From assembly GCA_020162035.1 (NCBI GenBank), contig JAIUNM010000005.1, positions 124,001-188,000 on the forward strand: a DNA stretch of 64,000 nucleotides, read 5' to 3'. Shown piece by piece: positions 18,924 through 28,772 of the stretch; positions within the stretch are counted from its first letter, which is position 1; every line of letters begins with the position of its first letter. Source of the stretch: Bacteroidota bacterium. GTDB taxonomy: Bacteria > Bacteroidota > Bacteroidia > B-17B0 > Aurantibacillaceae. The position numbers and the translations under genes were made by a program. A model generated the notes under the pieces. That model was not told where the DNA came from, searched no databases, and was given only the letters and a program-made list of their open reading frames with translations.

Positions 18924-19946
18924 ATGTTGAAGAACGATTTATTACTAAAAGCTTCGTTAGGGAAAGATGTAGAACGAGCTCCTGTTTGGTTGATGCGACA
19001 AGCCGGAAGGGTTTTGCCAGAATATAGAGCTACAAGAGCAAAAGCAAAAAATTTTATTGAATTTGTTAAAACCCCCGAATTAGCCGCAGAAGTTACTATT
19101 CAACCAGTTGATATTTTAGGAGTAGATGCTGCAATTATTTTTAGCGACATACTTGTAATACCAGAAGCAATGGGCTTGCCTTATGAAATGATTGAGGCAA
19201 AAGGGCCATTTTTTCCAACAACAATTAAAACAAAAAATGATATTGATAAACTAAAAATTGCTCAAGTCGAAGATTTAGATTATGTTATAAAAGCCATTCA
19301 ACTCACAAAAAAAGAACTAAATAATAGAGTACCCTTAATTGGTTTTGCAGGTGCGCCATTTACAATTTTAGCTTATATGATTGAAGGTTCAGGAAGTAAA
19401 ACATTTAGTAAAGCAAAACAATTTTTATACACCGAACCTAAACTTGCGCATTTGTTATTGCAAAAAATAACAAATTCAACTATTAACTATTTAAAAGGGC
19501 AAGTTGCAAACGGGGCAGATATAATTCAACTTTTTGATTCGTGGGCTGGTGTTTTAAGTGAAAAAATGTTTTACGAATTTAGTTTAAAATATATGGCTCA
19601 AATTGCTGAAGAAATTGGGGCGCATGTACCCGTTACTATTTTTGCAAAAGATGCACATTATGCCATTGAAAAAATTTCTCAAACTAAATGCAATAACATA
19701 GGATTAGATTGGACTATTAATCCATTGTTAGCAAAAAAATTAAGTAATGGCAAAACATTACAAGGAAATGCAGACCCTTGTTTATTGTACGCAGATGACG
19801 AAACCATTGTTAACGAAACACAGGCAATGCTTTTAGCTTTTGGAAAACAAAACTACATTTGTAATTTAGGCCATGGTTTATACCCAGATATAGAAAAAAG
19901 TAAAGTAAAATTGTTTGTTGATACCGTTAAAGCTTTTACTTATTAA
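18924..19946 (+). CDS. hemE: Uroporphyrinogen decarboxylase
   Basis: Converts uroporphyrinogen III to coproporphyrinogen III by removing four carboxyl groups, in the cytoplasmic haem pathway. 340 residues, the normal size. Motifs are [19 protein letters not shown] near the N-terminus (substrate-binding Arg residues), [29 protein letters not shown] and FDSWAG. It stands alone between an M1 peptidase and the DUF1573 cluster, with no other haem gene in the window. Confidence 0.97.
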   Translation: MLKNDLLLKASLGKDVERAPVWLMRQAGRVLPEYRATRAKAKNFIEFVKTPELAAEVTIQPVDILGVDAAIIFSDILVIPEAMGLPYEMIEAKGPFFPTTIKTKNDIDKLKIAQVEDLDYVIKAIQLTKKELNNRVPLIGFAGAPFTILAYMIEGSGSKTFSKAKQFLYTEPKLAHLLLQKITNSTINYLKGQVANGADIIQLFDSWAGVLSEKMFYEFSLKYMAQIAEEIGAHVPVTIFAKDAHYAIEKISQTKCNNIGLDWTINPLLAKKLSNGKTLQGNADPCLLYADDETIVNETQAMLLAFGKQNYICNLGHGLYPDIEKSKVKLFVDTVKAFTY

Positions 19947-19950
19947 TTTT

Positions 19951-20361
19951 TCACTTATTTAAAACAACGCCTTTATACCTTAATTTTATTGGGGTTTTAC
20001 TACCGTTACTGTGTAAAAGTGCCGTTCTATCTTGCCTATCGTATGTAGTAGTTGTATTAAAAATTAATGTTACACTTTGTGTAGTATTTGGCAAAATTGG
20101 CTTTTTATTATATTCACTAGTTGTACAACTGCAACTTACTTCAACACTATCTATTAACAGAGGCGCATTTCCTATGTTTTTTACCTCATAAATAATTTTT
20201 ACAATTTCTCCTTTTTTTACAAAACCAAAGTTTTTTTTAGCATCAACAATTTCAATTTTTGCTTGAGCATTTAATACATTTGAAAAAAGAAAAAGTATAA
20301 AAAAAATCCCACAAATTTTTATTGTGGGATTTTCATATTTAAATCTTAAATTATTTTGCAT
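19951..20361 (-). CDS. DUF1573 domain protein (third of a tandem set)
   Basis: About 136 residues from the ATG at 20361; an ATG at 20388 is also open. A hydrophobic signal (IKICGIFFILFLFSNVLNAQ) leads into a DUF1573 domain (FGFVKKGEIVKIIYEVKNIGNAPLL, CSCTTSEY), an Ig-like periplasmic fold of unknown role. It overlaps the upstream paralogue by 11 bases. A strong terminator hairpin of that paralogue lies inside the signal-peptide codons, so the true start or the level of read-through is uncertain. Confidence 0.75.
   Translation of the reverse strand: MQNNLRFKYENPTIKICGIFFILFLFSNVLNAQAKIEIVDAKKNFGFVKKGEIVKIIYEVKNIGNAPLLIDSVEVSCSCTTSEYNKKPILPNTTQSVTLIFNTTTTYDRQDRTALLHSNGSKTPIKLRYKGVVLNK
20303..20333 (-). 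terminator. Rho-independent terminator inside a coding sequence
   Basis: A perfect 12-base inverted repeat (AAAATCCCACAA / TTGTGGGATTTT) with a 7-base loop and a T-run on the minus strand. It lies 18-48 bases beyond the stop of the DUF1573 gene at 20351-20767 but also inside the 5' codons of the next DUF1573 gene. It would act as a terminator for the first two genes or an attenuator for the third. Confidence 0.8.
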
Positions 20362-20767
20362 CTTCCATAGGCTTAGCTTTAATTTCACCTTTAATCCTTA
20401 TCTTAATAGTTGCAATTTTTGCATTGCTACTTACAGTTACATTTTTATCAAACCTTCCTTCACGTTTAGTGTCGTACTTTACCTTAATTACACCACTTTT
20501 ACCAGGTAAAATTGGTTCTTGTGGCCAGCCCGGCTTACCATCTATTGTTGTGGCCGTACACCCACACTCACCTGTAACCGAACTAATTGTTAAAGGCGAT
20601 TTGCCAACGTTTGTAAATTTAAACTCTCTAATTCCGTTTGCATCATAATCAATTGATCCATAATCTAAAATTTCAGAATCAAATTTAATGTCTGGCGCAT
20701 TGGCATCTGTTTGCGCAATTACAAAACTTCCAAAAAATGTAAGTAATACTACTATTAACTTTTTCAT
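20351..20767 (-). CDS. DUF1573 domain protein (second of a tandem set)
   Basis: 138 residues: a signal peptide (KKLIVVLLTFFGSFVIAQ) and one DUF1573 domain with GSIDYDANGIREFKFTNVG, a GECGCTATT cysteine segment and PGKSGVIKVKYDTKREG. It closely resembles the 20784-21287 gene, 16 bases upstream, so a tandem duplication is likely. Family function is unknown; the domain is Ig-like and extracytoplasmic. Confidence 0.88.
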   Translation of the reverse strand: MKKLIVVLLTFFGSFVIAQTDANAPDIKFDSEILDYGSIDYDANGIREFKFTNVGKSPLTISSVTGECGCTATTIDGKPGWPQEPILPGKSGVIKVKYDTKREGRFDKNVTVSSNAKIATIKIRIKGEIKAKPMEDAK

Positions 20768-20783
20768 TTTATTTACTTTTTAA

Positions 20784-21287
20784 TTAGCTTTTTTTCTCAA
20801 CAGGGGCTCCTTGCGAAGTTTTATTTTCTGGGAAAGGAGTTTCAACTGGTTTTGCCTCAACATTACCTTTAATAGTTAAGGTCATAACTCCACTTTTTGC
20901 ATTACTGTTTACTGTAACTGTTTTGTAAATACCACCTACTCTGTTTGTGTCGTATTTTACTTTAATCTCTCCTGATTTTCCAGGTAAAATTGGTTGTGTT
21001 GGACATTGAGGTACTGTACAACCACAACTTCCCATACAACTTGTAATTACTAATGGTTCTTTACCATTATTTGTAAATTTAAAAATGCAATCACCATTAT
21101 CACCTTGTTTAATATTGCCATAATCGTGTGTAAGTTTATCTAATTTAATATCTGCTAAACTTGTTGGTGCAGCACTTGCGGTAGGGGTTGCTCCGTGGTT
21201 GTGACCATCGTTTGCACTATGTTCTTGCGCAAAGCCAAAAGTAGATAAACCAATAACTAATCCTAAAGTGTAAATTAATTTTTTCAT
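20784..21287 (-). CDS. DUF1573 domain protein with His-rich linker (first of a tandem set)
   Basis: 167 residues: signal peptide (KKLIYTLGLVIGLSTFGFAQ), a short His-rich linker (EHSANDGHNHGA), then a DUF1573 domain with four cysteines in CMGSCGCTVPQC and PGKSGEIKVKYDTNRVGG. The extra cysteines and histidines could bind a metal, which the paralogues lack; that is inference. It is first in a three-gene set and divergent from valS. Confidence 0.88.
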   Translation of the reverse strand: MKKLIYTLGLVIGLSTFGFAQEHSANDGHNHGATPTASAAPTSLADIKLDKLTHDYGNIKQGDNGDCIFKFTNNGKEPLVITSCMGSCGCTVPQCPTQPILPGKSGEIKVKYDTNRVGGIYKTVTVNSNAKSGVMTLTIKGNVEAKPVETPFPENKTSQGAPVEKKS

Positions 21288-21371
21288 AATGTTCTGTTTT
21301 TAATTTTAAAATATTTTGTTATAATACTAATATCGTGCCATAAAGATAGTTTACACCTCGTAATCTTTATG

Positions 21372-21379
21372 TATTTTTG
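21372..21379 (+). promoter_or_regulatory. TAnnTTTG -7 element of valS
   Basis: TATTTTTG, 37 bases before the valS ATG at 21417. TTTA at 21350, 18 bases upstream, is a possible -33 element. Confidence 0.5.
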
Positions 21380-21416
21380 CGAAATTTAACAGAATTTTTT
21401 GCCGAATTTAACAAAC

Positions 21417-24059
21417 ATGGAAATAGCAAAGACATATAACCCAAAAGAAGCCGAACTTAAATGGTATCCACATTGGTTAAAACAACAATTTTTTAAATCT
21501 ACTCCAGATAGTAGAACTCCATACACTATTGTTATTCCTCCTCCTAATGTTACAGGCGTTTTACACATGGGGCACATGCTTAATAACACTATTCAAGATG
21601 TGTTAATTAGACGTGCACGTATGCTTGGTTTTAATGCGTGTTGGGTACCGGGTACCGACCATGCCAGTATTGCAACAGAAGCAAAAGTGGTTGCCTTATT
21701 AAAAGAGAAAGGGATTAATAAAAAAGACTTATCGCGCGAAGATTTTTTAAAACATGCATGGGATTGGAAAGAAAAATATGGTGGCATTATATTAGAACAA
21801 TTAAAAAAATTAGGAGCAAGTTGCGATTGGGACCGCACAAAATTTACAATGGACGAACCACTTAGCGAAGCAGTTATTGATGTTTTTATTGATTTATATA
21901 ATAAAGGACAAATATACCGTGGCGTTAGAATGGTAAATTGGGACCCCCAAGGTTTAACTGCCGTAAGCGACGAAGAAGTAATTTATAAAGAAAAAGATTC
22001 ACAATTAGTTTATATTAATTATAAAATTGAAGGTGAAGATGGGCATATAACAATTGCAACTACCCGCCCCGAAACCATAATGGCAGATACTGCTGTTTGT
22101 GTAAACCCAAACGATGAAAGATACACTCATTTAAAAGGAAAAAAAGTAATTATTCCTTTAATTAATAAAGCTATTCCAATAATTTTTGATGAATATGTTG
22201 ACGCAACTTTTGGCACAGGTGCTTTAAAGGTTACACCAGCTCACGATATTAACGATTTTAATTTAGGACAAAAACATAACCTCCCTACAATAGATGGCTT
22301 AACACAAGATGGTAAAATTAGCGAAGCGTGTACAATTTATGTTGGCATGGATAGATTTGCTTGTCGTAAACAAATTATTAAAGATTTACAAGAACAAGGT
22401 TTTGTTACAAAAATTGAAACCATAAAAAACAAAGTAGGACACAGCGAGCGCACCGAAGCAGTTATTGAGCCGCGTTTAAGTATGCAATGGTTTTTAAAAA
22501 TGGATAAAGTAAGCAAACCTGCTTTAGATTCTGTTTTAAATGGCGATGTAAAACTAATTCCTGAAAAATTTATTAATACCTATAAACATTGGATGGAAAA
22601 CGTACACGATTGGTGTATTAGCCGCCAATTGTGGTGGGGGCAACGCATTCCGGCTTGGTACGATAATAATGGAAACACTGTTGTATGTAAAACAAAACAA
22701 GATGCTTTTGATTTATTAAAAACTAAAAACTCAACATTAAACATTAACGAAGTTAAACAAGACGAGGATGTTCTCGATACTTGGTTCTCATCGTGGCTTT
22801 GGCCGTTAACTGTATTTGATGCCAACATTATTAAAAACGGTTGGGATAAAGCAAACGCCGATTTAAAATATTATTACCCAACAAACGATTTAGTTACAGC
22901 ACCCGAAATTTTATTTTTTTGGGTTGCTCGTATGATTATTGCCGGTAAAGAATACACCAACTTAAAACCATTTACCAATGTTTATTTAACAGGAATTGTT
23001 AGAGATAAATTAGGGCGTAAAATGAGTAAAAGTTTAGGCAATAGTCCCGACCCATTAGAGTTAATTGAAAAATATGGAGCAGATGGTGTGCGTGTTGGTA
23101 TGTTATTGTGTTCGCCAGCCGGTAACGATTTAATGTTTGACGAAAGTTATTGCGAACAAGGACGAAATTTTGCAAATAAAGTGTGGAATGCTTTTCGTTT
23201 AATAAAAGGATTTACGGTTGATGAAGCAATAGAAACACCACAATCATCTAAAGCTGCTATAACTTGGTTCGAAAATAAATTATCTGAACAATTAGAAATT
23301 ATAAACGATCATTACGCAAAATATAGAATGAGCGATGCGTTAATGACAACTTATAAATTAGTTTGGGACGATTTTTGTGCTTGGTATTTAGAAGCTATTA
23401 AACCCGAATTTGTTGATGGCAAGGCGCAACCAATTGATAAAAAAACCTATGATACAACATTAAATTTTTTAGAAAGTTTATTAAAAGTAATGCACCCTTG
23501 GATGCCATTTATTACAGAAGAAATTTGGCATTTAATTGCAACACGAACCGAAAAAGATTGCATAATTGTTGCTAATTGGCCTAAAACAAACAATACAGAT
23601 AATAATTTATTAGCTGAGTTTGAAATTGCCAAAGAATTAGTGGCAACCGTTAGAAATGTGCGTGCACAAAAACAATTATCGCCAAAAGAAAAATTAATTG
23701 TGTTTGAAAAATCTGACGCTGAAAGAAGTTTTTTTGATAGTACAATTATTAAACTTGCCAACTTATCAGCATTTAATTATACTAAAGATAAAGTAGATGG
23801 TGCTTTTTCGTTTCAAATTAAAACAACCGAATTTTTTATTCCGCTTTCGACTAATATAAATATTGGCGAAGAACGCGCACGTTTAGAAAAAGAATTAAAT
23901 TATAACATTGGTTTTTTAGAAAGCGTAATGAAAAAATTATCAAACGAAAAATTTGTTGCAAATGCTAAACCCGAAATTTTAGCTTCAGAAAATAAAAAGA
24001 AAACAGATGCTGAAACAAAAATTAACGCAATAAAAGAACAATTAGCAGCTTTAGCATAA
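21417..24059 (+). CDS. valS: Valine--tRNA ligase
   Basis: 880 residues, the family size. The class I signatures are HMGH at 50-53 (PPNVTGVLHMGHML) and KMSKS at 535-539. An editing domain (TTRPETIMADTAV) and a C-terminal coiled-coil arm (ERARLEKELNYNI) are present. The ATG at 21417 gives the typical MEIAKTYNPKE start; an in-frame TTG at 21399 is rejected. The alkylation-repair gene follows after four bases, so they share a transcript. Confidence 0.97.
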   Translation: MEIAKTYNPKEAELKWYPHWLKQQFFKSTPDSRTPYTIVIPPPNVTGVLHMGHMLNNTIQDVLIRRARMLGFNACWVPGTDHASIATEAKVVALLKEKGINKKDLSREDFLKHAWDWKEKYGGIILEQLKKLGASCDWDRTKFTMDEPLSEAVIDVFIDLYNKGQIYRGVRMVNWDPQGLTAVSDEEVIYKEKDSQLVYINYKIEGEDGHITIATTRPETIMADTAVCVNPNDERYTHLKGKKVIIPLINKAIPIIFDEYVDATFGTGALKVTPAHDINDFNLGQKHNLPTIDGLTQDGKISEACTIYVGMDRFACRKQIIKDLQEQGFVTKIETIKNKVGHSERTEAVIEPRLSMQWFLKMDKVSKPALDSVLNGDVKLIPEKFINTYKHWMENVHDWCISRQLWWGQRIPAWYDNNGNTVVCKTKQDAFDLLKTKNSTLNINEVKQDEDVLDTWFSSWLWPLTVFDANIIKNGWDKANADLKYYYPTNDLVTAPEILFFWVARMIIAGKEYTNLKPFTNVYLTGIVRDKLGRKMSKSLGNSPDPLELIEKYGADGVRVGMLLCSPAGNDLMFDESYCEQGRNFANKVWNAFRLIKGFTVDEAIETPQSSKAAITWFENKLSEQLEIINDHYAKYRMSDALMTTYKLVWDDFCAWYLEAIKPEFVDGKAQPIDKKTYDTTLNFLESLLKVMHPWMPFITEEIWHLIATRTEKDCIIVANWPKTNNTDNNLLAEFEIAKELVATVRNVRAQKQLSPKEKLIVFEKSDAERSFFDSTIIKLANLSAFNYTKDKVDGAFSFQIKTTEFFIPLSTNINIGEERARLEKELNYNIGFLESVMKKLSNEKFVANAKPEILASENKKKTDAETKINAIKEQLAALA

Positions 24060-24063
24060 CAAT

Positions 24064-25152
24064 ATGGAACCTTTAAAAGAATTGTTTAATAAAGCCTACT
24101 ATTTAATTCTTGCAAAAGAAGTAAAAAGTGTTTTTAAAAACTTTAACGATAAAGGTTTTTTAAACGATGTATTAAAAGGTATTGAAAGCAGGGAGTTAAA
24201 CGCAAGATTGCGACACACAAGTGTAACATTAAATACGTATTTGCCAAAAAATTATAGAGAAAGCATTTCCATTTTAAAACAAGTAACACCAAAGTTTAAA
24301 AATGGGTACACTAATTTAATTTTTCCAGATTATGTTGCCTTGTATGGTTTAGATGATTTTAATTTTTCGCTTGAAGCTTTAAGTTATTTTACACAATTTG
24401 GAAGCTCGGAATTTGCAATACGAGTTTTTTTAAAGAAAGATTTTTCCTCTACATTAAAAGTTATGAAAGCTTGGGCAAAAAACGAAAATGTACATATTCG
24501 TCGTTTAGCCAGCGAGGGTTGCAGGCCACGTTTGCCATGGTCGTTTAAGTTAGATGAGGTAATTAAAAATCCAATTCTAACTTTACCAATTCTTGAAAGT
24601 TTAAAAGAAGATAATGAATTGTATGTAAAAAAATCGGTTGCTAATCATATAAATGATTTTTCAAAAGAACATCCTGATTTGGTTTTAAAAATTTTAAAAA
24701 ATTGGAAAAATAACAACTCTAACACACAATGGATTTTAAAACATGGCGCGCGCACCCTTTTAAAACAAGGCAATCAAAAAGCATTACAACACTTTGGAGT
24801 TAAAGAAAATAAACAAATAGAGTTAACATCAATTAAACTAAAAAATAAACAAATTAAAATTGGAGATAATCTTGGGTTTGACTTTCAAATTACAAACAAC
24901 TCTTTAAAAACCATTAATATTCGTGTTGAATATGCTATATATTTTAAAATTTCTAACAATAAACATAACAAAAAAGTTTTTAAAATAAGCGAGCGACAAA
25001 TAAATCCAAAAGAGAAAATAAATTTTAATAAAAAACATAGTTTTAAACCTTTAAGTACTCGCCGATATTACGAGGGAACGCATTTTATTGCACCTATAAT
25101 TAATGGTAAAGAATTTGAAAAACAAAAATTTAATTGTATATTTATTATTTAG
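24064..25152 (+). CDS. AlkC/AlkD-type DNA alkylation repair glycosylase
   Basis: 362 residues. The N-terminal ~245 residues are HEAT-like helical repeats, including RRLASEGCRPRLPW, a hallmark of the AlkC/AlkD superfamily, which removes alkylated bases such as 3-methyladenine without flipping them. The remaining ~115 residues look like an Ig-like beta domain (LGFDFQITNNSLKTINIRVEYAIYF split over strands), an addition known in the AlkC group. It lies between valS and the SpoIIE sensor gene with gaps of four and seven bases. Confidence 0.82.
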   Translation: MEPLKELFNKAYYLILAKEVKSVFKNFNDKGFLNDVLKGIESRELNARLRHTSVTLNTYLPKNYRESISILKQVTPKFKNGYTNLIFPDYVALYGLDDFNFSLEALSYFTQFGSSEFAIRVFLKKDFSSTLKVMKAWAKNENVHIRRLASEGCRPRLPWSFKLDEVIKNPILTLPILESLKEDNELYVKKSVANHINDFSKEHPDLVLKILKNWKNNNSNTQWILKHGARTLLKQGNQKALQHFGVKENKQIELTSIKLKNKQIKIGDNLGFDFQITNNSLKTINIRVEYAIYFKISNNKHNKKVFKISERQINPKEKINFNKKHSFKPLSTRRYYEGTHFIAPIINGKEFEKQKFNCIFII

Positions 25153-25159
25153 TTAAAAA

Positions 25160-28100
25160 ATGAAATTTTACAATTTAATATTCTTATTATTACTTACACT
25201 TAATTTTTCTTGTATAAAAGAAAATAAAAAAGAACCCATAACTGAAGGGCAAGACAACACTAAAGCCGTTATAAAAATACGAAGAGCAAAATTAGATTTT
25301 AAAACTGCGGGTAAACCAATTGTTACTAAAGCCTCTAATCCATTAAATTTTATTGCTAACTCTAACGTTATACCTGTTACTGAGCTTACTACATTTGATG
25401 TTTTAACAGATTTGTATATAACAACTCCAGGAGAAGATACTTTAAAAAAATTAACTCCTTTTAAAGTAAATCCAGAAGTAAAATTATGCAAACAGCCTCA
25501 TCCAATAAAAGCTTTACCTTCAAGATTTAAAGATGCCTCTTCATATAATATTCAATACATTGATGTTGACCAAGGTTTATTAGCTTCAAGATTAAAAAGT
25601 GTAATTGTTGATAAAAAAGGTAATGTGTGGATTGGCTCTAACGGTTCTGGGGTTTGCAAATATGACGGGGAAAGTTTTTTAAATTATACCATAAAAAATG
25701 GCTTAAGTAACAATACAATTTTAACCATATTTGAAGACAGCAAAGGTACCATTTGGTTTGGCACAGAAGGCGGTGGTGTTTGTTGGTTTGATGGTAAAAA
25801 CTTTTATAACTTAACATCAGATAATGGCTTAGGCGATAATACCGTATTAGCTATTACAGAAGATAATAAAGGAAATATTTGGTTTGGAACAAATGGTGGA
25901 GGGGCTTTTTGTTTTGATGGCTCAAACTTAACGCCATATACCGAAAACGAAGGCTTAAGCAACAACATGGTTCGTTGCATAAAACAAGATAAAAAAGGAA
26001 ATATTTGGTTTGGAACAACAGGCTCTGGGGCATGTAAGTTTAATGGAAAATCATTTGAGTATTTTACCGAAAGAATAGGATTAAGTAGTAGTATAATTCA
26101 TGCAATTGCAGAAGACGAAAACGGCACAATATATTTTGGTACAGAAGATGGAGGAGTAAATGTGTTTGATGGAAAAACAATTAAGTATATTACTGAAAAA
26201 CGAGGATTAACAAGTAATTGTGTGGTTTCTTTATTAGCAGATAAAGGAGCCTTATGGATTGGAACATATGATAAAGGTTTATGTAAATACTCTAATTCTG
26301 AAATTACAACTTATACTAACGAGCAAGGTTTAACTAATAATTATATATTAAGTATTGCCAAAGATTTATCAAATAATATATGGATGGCAACTTATGGTGG
26401 AGGTTTATGCAAATTAAACTCAAACTCTTTTATTCATTACACAAAAAACGAAGGTTTTGTAAATAATACAGTTAGAAGTATTGCTTTAGACAACAAAAAC
26501 AATCTAATTTTTGGAACATTTGGCGATGGTTTAATTTATCATGATGGAAAATCGTTTTTACATTTTACAGAAAAAGAAGGTTTGCCAAGTAATAGAATAA
26601 TGTCTATTGTAAATGATAGTAATTCGGTTTGGTTAGGTACAGAACAAAACGGAATTGTGAAATTTAACGGCACCAACTTTGAATTATACACAACAGAGCA
26701 AGGCTTATCAAGTGATTATATTAAATGCTCGTTTAAAGATAAAAATGGTTTAATATGGTTTGGTACCGATGAAGGTGGTGTGTGCGGCTTTAATGGCACA
26801 CAATTTATAACTTTTAACGACGATGAAGACTTAACCTCAGCTATTGTTAATAGTATTACACAAGACAATAACGGCCATATTTGGATGGCCACAGAAGGTT
26901 CAGGCGCATGTTGTTATGATGGCGATTTTTTAAAATGGTACACAACTAAGTCAGGCCTTTCTGATAATAAAATTAATTGTGTATATAAAGATAATGAAGG
27001 TAACATATGGCTAGGTGGTAACACCAACGGAATAAGTATTATTGATGCTAAAACTTTAGGTACAGCTAATCCAAAAATTACAATAATTGATACTAAAAAT
27101 TATTTAAGTAATAACTCAATAAAATCAATTATTCAAGATAAAGAAAATAAATTTTGGATTGCAACAGAGTTTGGCTTAAATCTATTAATTAAGGAAAAAA
27201 ATACTTTTAAAAGTTTTATTTATAACACAGAAGAAGGGTTAAAAGCTAATGACTTTATGAAAAGTAGTGTAGCTTTAGATAATAATAATACTATTTGGTG
27301 GGGTACAGGTAAAGCATTAACCAAATTAAATATAAACAACTTTAATGTTCCAAATACTGTTCCTAAAATACAATTAACATCTATTGAACTAGAAAAAACA
27401 TTTGTAGATTTTTTAAAATTAAGAGACACTACAATTAAACACAATCAAACAATTGTAGGAGTAAAAGATAAAAAAGATTTAAAAAGTTTAATTTTTGATT
27501 CGGTTTCTTTATTTTATAATTATCCAACAAAATTAAACTTGCCTCATAATTTAAATCAAATAGATTTTGTATTTAGTGCAATAAACTGGGAAGCAAAAGA
27601 TAAAATACAATATCAATTTAAATTAGAAGGTGATAATTTAGAAGCTGATTGGAGCCCTCTTGTTAAAGAAAACAAAGCATTTTACAACAATTTAAATAAC
27701 GATAATTATGTTTTTAAAGTTAAAGCAGTAGGACTTTCAGGGAAATGGAGTGAAGTTTTTGAATATCCATTTACAATTAGAGCTCCGTGGTATAAAACGA
27801 TGTGGGCATATCTATTATATATAGTTGCTTTTATAACAATTGTAATGGGTTTTAATAATATTAGAACAAGACAGCTTAAAGCAAAACAAATTGAACTAGA
27901 AAAAGTAGTTGCAGAAAGAACTGCTGAAATTGTAGAACAAAAAGAATTAATAGAAGAAAAACAAAAAGAAATAGTTGATAGTATAAATTACGCTAAAAGA
28001 ATACAAAGTGCAATGCTTGCAAGCGATCAACTTTTTTCTAAAAATTTAAAAAATTATTTTGTGTTATTTGAACCAAAAGATATTGTTAGTGGAGATTTTT

Positions 28101-28750
28101 ATTGGGCATCAGCAACTCAAAATAATAAATTTGTGTTAGTTACCGCAGATAGTACAGGACATGGTGTGCCTGGTGCAATGATGAGTATGTTAAATATTTC
28201 TTGTTTAAATGAAGCAATTAACGAAAGAAGAATAACTAGCCCGTCAGAAATATTAAATTATGCCAGACAAAGAATTATAACCTCACTGTCAGAAGACGGA
28301 AGCGAAGAAGGAGGTAAAGATGGTATGGATTGTAGCGTTGTTGTTTTTGATTTTGATAATAAACAAATAAATTATGCTGCTGCTAATAATCCTATTTGGA
28401 TAATTAGAAATGTAAAAGAGGCAAACATAGAGCAATTACAGTTAATAGAATTAAAACCTGATAGGATGCCAGTAGGTAAACACATTAAAGATTCTATTTC
28501 GTTTACAGAATCTGTTTTTAATTTACAAACAAACGATATTGTATTTACATTAACCGATGGTTTTGCCGATCAGTTTGGTGGGCCAAAGCAAAAAAAATAC
28601 ACCTATAAAAAATTAAAAGAGTTGTTATTAAAAATTTATGATTTACCTGTTAATGAACAACAAATTAAATTAAAAAATGAATTTATTCGCTGGAAAGGAA
28701 CCGAAGAACAAGTAGATGATGTGTTATTAATTGGGGTAAAAATAGTTTAG
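25160..28750 (+). CDS. Two-component-type propeller sensor with SpoIIE (PP2C) phosphatase output
   Basis: 1196 residues. A lipoprotein-like signal (LLLLTLNFSC) leads into 14 Reg_prop repeats (~140-720; pattern GLSNN-x-IL...GNIWFGT-x-GGG), enough for two seven-bladed propellers. A Y_Y_Y-type beta domain follows (~790-875), then one membrane helix at ~881-900, a coiled coil (~905-945), and a SpoIIE domain (~960-1190) with GDFYW, DSTGHGVPGAMM, TDGFADQFGG and DDVLLIG. A periplasmic signal would control a cytoplasmic Ser/Thr phosphatase. No anti-sigma antagonist target is visible here. It converges with the receiver/kinase genes. Confidence 0.9.
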   Translation: MKFYNLIFLLLLTLNFSCIKENKKEPITEGQDNTKAVIKIRRAKLDFKTAGKPIVTKASNPLNFIANSNVIPVTELTTFDVLTDLYITTPGEDTLKKLTPFKVNPEVKLCKQPHPIKALPSRFKDASSYNIQYIDVDQGLLASRLKSVIVDKKGNVWIGSNGSGVCKYDGESFLNYTIKNGLSNNTILTIFEDSKGTIWFGTEGGGVCWFDGKNFYNLTSDNGLGDNTVLAITEDNKGNIWFGTNGGGAFCFDGSNLTPYTENEGLSNNMVRCIKQDKKGNIWFGTTGSGACKFNGKSFEYFTERIGLSSSIIHAIAEDENGTIYFGTEDGGVNVFDGKTIKYITEKRGLTSNCVVSLLADKGALWIGTYDKGLCKYSNSEITTYTNEQGLTNNYILSIAKDLSNNIWMATYGGGLCKLNSNSFIHYTKNEGFVNNTVRSIALDNKNNLIFGTFGDGLIYHDGKSFLHFTEKEGLPSNRIMSIVNDSNSVWLGTEQNGIVKFNGTNFELYTTEQGLSSDYIKCSFKDKNGLIWFGTDEGGVCGFNGTQFITFNDDEDLTSAIVNSITQDNNGHIWMATEGSGACCYDGDFLKWYTTKSGLSDNKINCVYKDNEGNIWLGGNTNGISIIDAKTLGTANPKITIIDTKNYLSNNSIKSIIQDKENKFWIATEFGLNLLIKEKNTFKSFIYNTEEGLKANDFMKSSVALDNNNTIWWGTGKALTKLNINNFNVPNTVPKIQLTSIELEKTFVDFLKLRDTTIKHNQTIVGVKDKKDLKSLIFDSVSLFYNYPTKLNLPHNLNQIDFVFSAINWEAKDKIQYQFKLEGDNLEADWSPLVKENKAFYNNLNNDNYVFKVKAVGLSGKWSEVFEYPFTIRAPWYKTMWAYLLYIVAFITIVMGFNNIRTRQLKAKQIELEKVVAERTAEIVEQKELIEEKQKEIVDSINYAKRIQSAMLASDQLFSKNLKNYFVLFEPKDIVSGDFYWASATQNNKFVLVTADSTGHGVPGAMMSMLNISCLNEAINERRITSPSEILNYARQRIITSLSEDGSEEGGKDGMDCSVVVFDFDNKQINYAAANNPIWIIRNVKEANIEQLQLIELKPDRMPVGKHIKDSISFTESVFNLQTNDIVFTLTDGFADQFGGPKQKKYTYKKLKELLLKIYDLPVNEQQIKLKNEFIRWKGTEEQVDDVLLIGVKIV
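25580..27320 (+). repeat. 14 Reg_prop beta-propeller repeats
   Basis: Protein-level repeats of about 41 residues, each with a turn like GLSNNTIL then an aromatic strand like GNIWFGT. The 14 turns begin GLLAS, GLSNN, GLGDN, GLSNN, GLSSS, GLTSN, GLTNN, GFVNN, GLPSN, GLSSD, DLTSA, GLSDN, YLSNN and GLKAN. Fourteen fits two seven-bladed propellers. Confidence 0.8.
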
Positions 28751-28772
28751 CGCTATTTAATAAAATTTACTT

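Noticed and set aside
21399-21416. TTG 21399 as the start of valS
   Set aside because: ATG 21417 gives the usual ValS N-terminus; the extra six residues have no support.
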